Source: an uncultured Alphaproteobacteria bacterium (GTDB taxonomy: Bacteria; Pseudomonadota; Alphaproteobacteria; Micavibrionales; Micavibrionaceae). From it: 16,782 nt of DNA. Below the pieces are notes generated by a model that saw only the letters and a list, made by a program, of their open reading frames with translations, was not told the DNA's origin and did no database searches. Positions 12,601-16,782 of the stretch are shown one piece after another. The first letter of the stretch is position 1; every line of letters begins with the position of its first letter. The position numbers and the translations under genes were made by a program. Where the stretch lies: the NCBI GenBank assembly GCA_934538895.1, contig CAKTCH010000012.1:1-16782 (forward strand), in the 5' to 3' direction.

Positions 12601-14054
12601 TAACCAACACTTCCCTCAAGAGAGATGGCCACAAGCTTCTGCGCTTCGACGGCGAATTCCATTGGCAGATTTTGGAGGACTTCCTTGCAGAAGCCATTGA
12701 CGATCAGGGCGACGGCAGCTTCTTCATCCAATCCACGTTGCTGGCAGTAGAACAACTGGTCGTCGCCGATTTTCGAGGTGGTGGCTTCGTGTTCCAGTTG
12801 CGCGGTGGCGTTGCGGGTTTCGATGTAGGGGACGGTATGGGCGCCGCATTGGTCGCCGATCAGCAGGCTGTCGCACTGGGTGAAGTTACGGGCGTTGATG
12901 GCCTTGGGCATGATTTTGACCAAGCCGCGATAGGTGGAGTCGGATTTGCCCGCCGAGATGGTTTTGGCGATGATGCGGCTTTTGGTGTTACGCCCGATAT
13001 GGATCATCTTGGTGCCGGTGTCGGCTTGCTGGTAATTGCTGGTGATGGCGACGGAATAGAATTCGCCCTGGCTGTTATCACCTTTCAAAATGCAGGACGG
13101 ATATTTCCAGGTGATGGCGGAGCCGGTTTCAACTTGCGTCCAGCTGATTTTGGAATTTTTGCCTTCGCACATGCCGCGCTTGGTGACGAAGTTATAGATG
13201 CCGCCCTTGCCGTTTTCGTCGCCGGGGTACCAGTTTTGCACGGTTGAGTATTTGATTTCGGCGTCGTCATGGGTGATCAGTTCGACCACGGCGGCATGAA
13301 GCTGGTTCTCGTCGCGCATCGGGGCGGTGCAGCCCTCAAGGTAGCTGACGTAAGAACCTTTGTCCGCGATAATCAATGTGCGTTCAAACTGGCCCGTGTT
13401 CATTTCGTTGATGCGGAAATAGGTCGAAAGCTCCATCGGGCATTTGACGCCGGGCGGGATATAGACAAAAGAGCCGTCGGTAAACACCGCCGAATTCAGG
13501 CAGGCATGTTTGTTATCGTGATACGGCACGACGGAGCCGAGATATTTTTTTACCAGTTCCGGGTATTCCCTGACAGCGTCGCTGATCGCGCAGAAGATGA
13601 TCCCGCGCTCGGCCAGTTGCTTGCGGAAAGTCGTGGCGACGGAGACAGAGTCGAATACGACATCGACCGCGACACCAGCCAGCATTTCCTGCTCGCGCAG
13701 GGGGATGCCCAGCTTTTCGTAGGTTTCGAGGAGTTTGGGATCGACTTCCTCCAGCGATTTCGGTTTATCCTTGGTCAGCGGTGAAGCGTAGTAATACGCA
13801 TCCTGATAATCGAATTCGGGGAAATCTATTTTCGCCCATTTCGGTTCCGGCATGGTTTGCCAGTGGCGGAAGGCTTTCAGGCGCCATTCCAGCAACCATT
13901 CAGGTTCTTCCTTCCTGGCGCTGATGAAACGGACGATGTCTTCGTTCAAACCCTTCGGGGCTTTTTCGGATTCAATATCGGTCACGAACCCGGCGTCGTA
14001 TTTACCGCCGAGGGCTTCGACCTGATCTATGGTTTCCTGTGTGATTGAAGACAT
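12600..14054 (-). CDS. sufB: Fe-S cluster assembly scaffold subunit SufB
   Basis: SufB is the subunit on which the cluster is thought to assemble. The 484-aa protein is full length. The core motifs are YIPPGVKCPMELSTYFRIN, the SYLEGCTAP turn, and the C-terminal NFTQCDSLLIGDQCGAHTVP with Cys394. EHEATTSKIG follows with Glu423, the same 29-residue spacing as Cys405 and Glu434 of E. coli SufB. The N-terminal KAPKGLNEDIVRFISARK and PEWLLEWRLKAF are also characteristic. The ATG at 14054 has AGGAG 9 bases upstream, located in the end of the regulator gene. The gene begins two bases after the regulator stop and shares a base with the following small ORF. Confidence 0.98.
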   Translation of the reverse strand: MSSITQETIDQVEALGGKYDAGFVTDIESEKAPKGLNEDIVRFISARKEEPEWLLEWRLKAFRHWQTMPEPKWAKIDFPEFDYQDAYYYASPLTKDKPKSLEEVDPKLLETYEKLGIPLREQEMLAGVAVDVVFDSVSVATTFRKQLAERGIIFCAISDAVREYPELVKKYLGSVVPYHDNKHACLNSAVFTDGSFVYIPPGVKCPMELSTYFRINEMNTGQFERTLIIADKGSYVSYLEGCTAPMRDENQLHAAVVELITHDDAEIKYSTVQNWYPGDENGKGGIYNFVTKRGMCEGKNSKISWTQVETGSAITWKYPSCILKGDNSQGEFYSVAITSNYQQADTGTKMIHIGRNTKSRIIAKTISAGKSDSTYRGLVKIMPKAINARNFTQCDSLLIGDQCGAHTVPYIETRNATAQLEHEATTSKIGDDQLFYCQQRGLDEEAAVALIVNGFCKEVLQNLPMEFAVEAQKLVAISLEGSVG

Positions 14055-14056
14055 AC

Positions 14057-14542
14057 TCAGATACTCCTGTCATTCCGGCGAAAACCGGGATCTTGTGCCT
14101 GGCGCCCCGGGATTCCGGTTTTCGCCGGGATGACAAGGGAGGGCGCAAGCATATGGGCCAGCGTGACTTCGCTCAGTGCGGCATTGATCGCGGCGTTCAC
14201 CGGGTTCCAGCGACCCTTCATGCTGCATGTGCCTTCGAGCGCGCAAATGTCATGGCTGCCCGATACGCAGGAGGTGAGCGAGATCGGCCCTTCCATAGCC
14301 GTGATGATGAGGGAAACCGGGATTTCAGCGGCGTCACGGTCGAGGCGGTAGCCACCCGCGACGCCGCGCACGGAAGCGATCAGACCGTTACGGCTGAGGG
14401 TTTTGAGGACCTTGGAGACTGTCGGCTCCGGGATGCCCGTTTTGGCCGCCAGCATCGAGGCCGCCGCAAGCGCGCCCGGCGTGCGGGACATCTCGGCCAG
14501 CACCACAACGGCGTAATCTGTCAGGCGTGATAGTTTGATCAT
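14057..14542 (-). CDS. Rrf2-family SUF system regulator (IscR-like) with repeat-derived C-terminal tail
   Basis: The protein is the likely Fe-S-sensing transcriptional regulator of the operon it heads. The ATG at 14542 gives 161 aa and begins MIKLSRLTDYAVVVLAEM, the standard start of this family; the ORF extends 11 codons further to 14575 without family similarity. The winged helix covers about 25-70, with recognition region EPTVSKVLKTLSRNGLI and the wing RGVAGGYRL. Three cysteines (92, 100, 106) in TSCVSGSHDICALEGTCSMKG are the probable cluster ligands, compared with 92, 98, 104 in E. coli IscR. From about residue 135 the sequence is encoded by a palindromic repeat (VIPAKTGIPG, then DPGFRRND). 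The original terminus was probably lost or extended by insertion. IscR, RsuF-type or SufR naming is not decided by sequence. Confidence 0.93.
   Translation of the reverse strand: MIKLSRLTDYAVVVLAEMSRTPGALAAASMLAAKTGIPEPTVSKVLKTLSRNGLIASVRGVAGGYRLDRDAAEIPVSLIITAMEGPISLTSCVSGSHDICALEGTCSMKGRWNPVNAAINAALSEVTLAHMLAPSLVIPAKTGIPGRQAQDPGFRRNDRSI
14068..14135. repeat. Palindromic dispersed repeat forming the 3' end of the regulator gene
   Basis: The arms 14068-14091 (TGTCATTCCGGCGAAAACCG...) and 14112-14135 (...TTTTCGCCGGGATGACA) are inverted copies with 22 of 24 positions matching, around a 20-base centre. Translated on the minus strand it gives VIPAKTGIP...DPGFRRND, the familiar peptide signature of the 'VIPAKAGI/GFRRND' repeat class seen between genes of many proteobacteria. 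Here it lies inside the coding frame and includes the end of the regulator. The regulator stop (14059-14057) and the sufB ribosome binding site come just after it. Confidence 0.85.
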
Positions 14543-14569
14543 CGTTTTCCAAATATCCGGTGGGAAACC

Positions 14570-14584
14570 GGACAATTAAAGTCC
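14570..14584 (-). promoter_or_regulatory. Second, degenerate IscR-like site in the suf leader
   Basis: GGACTTTAATTGTCC on the minus strand shares 11 of 15 positions with the site at 14631-14645 and is itself a near-dyad (GGAC...GTCC). It departs from GACTRWWWYAGTC at two positions. It lies 28 bases before the regulator ATG, downstream of the predicted transcription start, where a bound repressor could block elongation or a second promoter. Confidence 0.45.
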
Positions 14585-14622
14585 TCGTTTAAATGTCACC
14601 TTTTTCCAATCATTTCAAGGAA

Positions 14623-14652
14623 TTTATATAAGACTATTTTAGTCCTTTTTAA
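14623..14652 (-). promoter_or_regulatory. Predicted suf operon promoter with an IscR type-1-like operator between -35 and -10
   Basis: On the minus strand TTAAAA (14652-14647) and TATAAA (14628-14623) are 18 bases apart; TATATA at 14630-14625 is an alternative -10 with 16-base spacing. Between them GACTAAAATAGTC (14644-14632) fits exactly the core of the E. coli IscR type-1 consensus as I recall it, GACTRWWWYAGTC. Binding there would block RNA polymerase, giving autorepression of the regulator and of the whole operon when cluster supply is adequate. Start of transcription would be near 14616, leaving about 74 bases of leader. Confidence 0.6.
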
Positions 14653-14722
14653 GGGGTTACGCTATCTTTGCAGGGACGCGGCGCGATGATAGCTTTACGG
14701 GGTATTCACAGGGGGATTCCGC

Positions 14723-16782
14723 ATGTCTGGCACGATCAAGGCTTATGTTCCGCTTTTTGCCATCACATTGATTTTGAGCGCTTTTTTACTTTTTTCCATA
14801 CAACCGTTATTCGGAAAAATGGTTCTGCCGTTGCTCGGCGGCAGCCCCGGCGTATGGAACACCGCCATGCTGTTCTTTCAGGCCATGCTGCTGGGCGGTT
14901 ATGCCTATGCCCACCTGACGACCAAATTCCTGCAACCGCGCGCGCAGGCCGTGCTTCATGTGTCGTTACTGGCCCTTTGTACTGTGGTGCTGCCGATCAT
15001 GATCCCGGAAAGCCGCGCCCACCCGCCCGCGACCGGCAACCCGGTGCCATGGATGCTGGGGCTGATGGCCGTTCAGGTCGGCGGGCCGTTTTTCGTGCTG
15101 GCGGGCACGGCGCCGATGCTGCAACGCTGGTTCAGCACCACCGGCCACCCGGATGCGCACAACCCCTATTTCCTTTATGCCGCGAGTAATTTCGGCAGCA
15201 TGGCGGCGCTGATTTCCTATCCCCTGCTGATCGAGCCGCTGCTGGGCCTGCAACAGCAAAGCCAGTTCTGGATGTATGGCTATATCGCGCTGATCGTTCT
15301 GATCGGGGCCGCGGGATTCCATGCGGGCGCGAACAAGGCCCGATTGCCGGACGATTTGCCGCAACCTCTCAACGACGGTCCGGCCCCTACCCGCCGGATG
15401 CGGCTGAAATGGCTGGCGCTTTCGTTCATCCCCTCCAGCCTGATGCTGGGGGTCACGACTTATGTGACGACCGACGTGGCGTCGGCGCCGCTGCTGTGGG
15501 TGATACCGCTGGCGCTGTACCTGCTGACTTTTATCATTGTATTCTCACGCTTCACGACGTTGAGCGTACCGCGTGCTTATGGCTGGCAATCGGTTGCCGT
15601 CATGCTGGTGGCCCTGGTGTTCATCCGCGACCCGTTCATGTTGACCAAATCGGTCAATGTGACGCTGCACCTGGCGACGTTCTTTTTTTGCGCGCTTACG
15701 TGCCATCTGGCGCTGGCGCAGCGCCGGCCCGCGCCACAATACCTGACAGAGTTTTATCTGATTATGGCATTGGGCGGCGTACTGGGCGGATTGTTCAACA
15801 GCCTGGTCGCGCCGTTCCTGTTTGCGTTGCCGCTGGAATATGCGCTGATACTGGCGGCCAGTATGATCGTTCCCTTCGTGACGGGCGATCTGCGTTTTCA
15901 GCCGCAGGAAGTCATACGGCTTTACCGTCTGGTTATTGTGAGCGTAGGGGCGGCCCTGCTGGCGCTGCTGCTGGCGAAAGCCGCGTCGGTCGTCCTCGTT
16001 ATGATGATTATCATCTTTTATGGGCTGATGAGGCTGCGCAGACGCCATTCCGCGTTTATCGTCGCCTTGCTGGGCATTCTAATTTTCGATCCCGGATTCA
16101 ACTGGGGCTCGCTGGCGCAGACGCTGCATATAGAGCGTAATTTCTTCGGCGTAATTCGCGTGGCGGAGTCCGACCGGGGCGGGATGCGCGTCCTTTATCA
16201 CGGCACGACTCTGCACGGCACGCAGGCGCAGGTGGAGAAATACCGGCTGATTCCTATCAGTTATTACGCGGCCTCCAGCCCCGGCGGGCAGGTTTTCGGC
16301 ATGGTGGGAGAATTGCAGGAAGGCCAGCCGCAGAAGATCGCCATCCTAGGCCTTGGGCTGGGCAGCGTCGCCTGCTATGCCGCGCCAGAGCGGGATTTCG
16401 TGTTCTATGAGATTGATCCCGCCATCAAGCGCGTGGCAGAGGATAAAAATCTGTTTACCTACCTGTCCGATTGCGGCAGCCCTTACGAGGTCGTCATGGG
16501 CGATGGGCGGCTGCGCATGAATGACGCCGCCGACGGCAGCTACGACATGATCTTTCTTGACGCCTTCAGTTCGGACAGCATTCCGGTTCACCTGCTGACG
16601 CGGGAGGCTTTCCAGCTTTATTTCCGCAAGCTGAAGCCGGAGGGGCTGATCGTCGTCCATATTTCCAACCGTTTCCTCGATCTTTCACCGCTTGTGGCGG
16701 CGCAAGCCAAAGAAGCCGGTGCCCGGGTATGGTTCAATAGCAACAGGAGCAAAATGGCGGCGCCGCCGGACGTCTTCATTCA
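14723..16782 (+). CDS. Membrane protein fused to a spermidine-synthase-like domain (3' end outside window)
   Basis: An open frame of 686 codons runs from ATG 14723 to the window edge. AGGGGG (14710-14715) lies 7 bases before the start. The N-terminal part, to about residue 440, is a polytopic membrane domain of the kind annotated as 'fused MFS/spermidine synthase', opening FAITLILSAFLLFSIQPLFGKMVLPLLGG. The C-terminal part is an SAM-type Rossmann domain: IAILGLGLGS at 539-548 (motif I), YEIDP at 562-566 (acidic residue for the nucleoside) and LDAFSSDSIPVHLL with Asp613 in the place of the polyamine-synthase catalytic Asp. Whether it makes polyamines or acts on another substrate is unknown. 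It is transcribed away from the suf operon; the 147-base gap from 14576 holds the suf operator and no strong plus-strand promoter that I can see. Confidence 0.9.
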   Translation, partial: MSGTIKAYVPLFAITLILSAFLLFSIQPLFGKMVLPLLGGSPGVWNTAMLFFQAMLLGGYAYAHLTTKFLQPRAQAVLHVSLLALCTVVLPIMIPESRAHPPATGNPVPWMLGLMAVQVGGPFFVLAGTAPMLQRWFSTTGHPDAHNPYFLYAASNFGSMAALISYPLLIEPLLGLQQQSQFWMYGYIALIVLIGAAGFHAGANKARLPDDLPQPLNDGPAPTRRMRLKWLALSFIPSSLMLGVTTYVTTDVASAPLLWVIPLALYLLTFIIVFSRFTTLSVPRAYGWQSVAVMLVALVFIRDPFMLTKSVNVTLHLATFFFCALTCHLALAQRRPAPQYLTEFYLIMALGGVLGGLFNSLVAPFLFALPLEYALILAASMIVPFVTGDLRFQPQEVIRLYRLVIVSVGAALLALLLAKAASVVLVMMIIIFYGLMRLRRRHSAFIVALLGILIFDPGFNWGSLAQTLHIERNFFGVIRVAESDRGGMRVLYHGTTLHGTQAQVEKYRLIPISYYAASSPGGQVFGMVGELQEGQPQKIAILGLGLGSVACYAAPERDFVFYEIDPAIKRVAEDKNLFTYLSDCGSPYEVVMGDGRLRMNDAADGSYDMIFLDAFSSDSIPVHLLTREAFQLYFRKLKPEGLIVVHISNRFLDLSPLVAAQAKEAGARVWFNSNRSKMAAPPDVFI

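Noticed and set aside
12672..13247. 191-codon plus-strand ORF opposite sufB
   Set aside because: It is Gly/Asp/Phe-rich shadow sequence inside sufB with no independent evidence of coding.
1..16782. CRISPR array, tRNA/rRNA genes, transposase, integrase or prophage genes
   Set aside because: I found no direct-repeat array with spacers, no cloverleaf-like intergenic sequence and no mobile-element protein. Nearly all the DNA is accounted for by housekeeping genes.

Overview
The window looks like chromosomal DNA of a Gram-negative alphaproteobacterium. The base composition is moderately GC-rich. The gene groups are typical of that class: a fabA-fabB-fabI cluster for unsaturated fatty acid synthesis, and a long Suf (iron-sulfur cluster) operon headed by an Rrf2-type regulator and containing sufT and sufA. 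I cannot name the species; a deep-branching lineage such as the Micavibrio group is only a guess. I see no prophage, transposase, CRISPR array or tRNA/rRNA gene.

Layout. 1-1971 (+): the 3' end of a glycerophosphodiester phosphodiesterase gene, then mscL with a clear Rho-independent terminator, then a PAP2-type membrane phosphatase. 1972-4644 (-): fabA, fabB and fabI, read from a promoter near 4674-4703. 4752-6378 (-): an unrecognised cytoplasmic protein of about 323 aa, and a secreted protein with two SH3-like domains. 6558-7547 (+): dusA. 7549-14542 (-): a nine-gene suf operon in the order Rrf2 regulator, sufB, small Cys-rich ORF, sufC, sufD, sufS, membrane-anchored Cys-rich protein, sufT, sufA. 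14723 to the end (+): a partial gene for a membrane protein fused to a spermidine-synthase-like domain, divergent from the suf operon.

How the genes work together. FabA makes the cis-3-decenoyl intermediate, FabB elongates it and FabI reduces enoyl-ACP. In the suf operon SufS supplies persulfide sulfur, SufBCD is the scaffold, SufA is an A-type carrier, SufT is a maturation factor, and the Rrf2 protein probably senses cluster status. The suf promoter region holds a site that exactly fits the core of the E. coli IscR type-1 operator as I remember it (GACTRWWWYAGTC), plus a second, degenerate copy 47 bp away.

Most unusual aspects. The suf operon carries four palindromic or dispersed-repeat segments. 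Two are inside reading frames: one supplies the C-terminal tail of the regulator, and one lies in the N-terminus of SufS. The operon also carries two unfamiliar genes whose products each have eight cysteines. One of these, between sufB and sufC, is sharply AT-rich (about 41% GC by hand count against about 63% in a sufB stretch). I find no clearly novel multi-gene system; these suf additions are the best leads.
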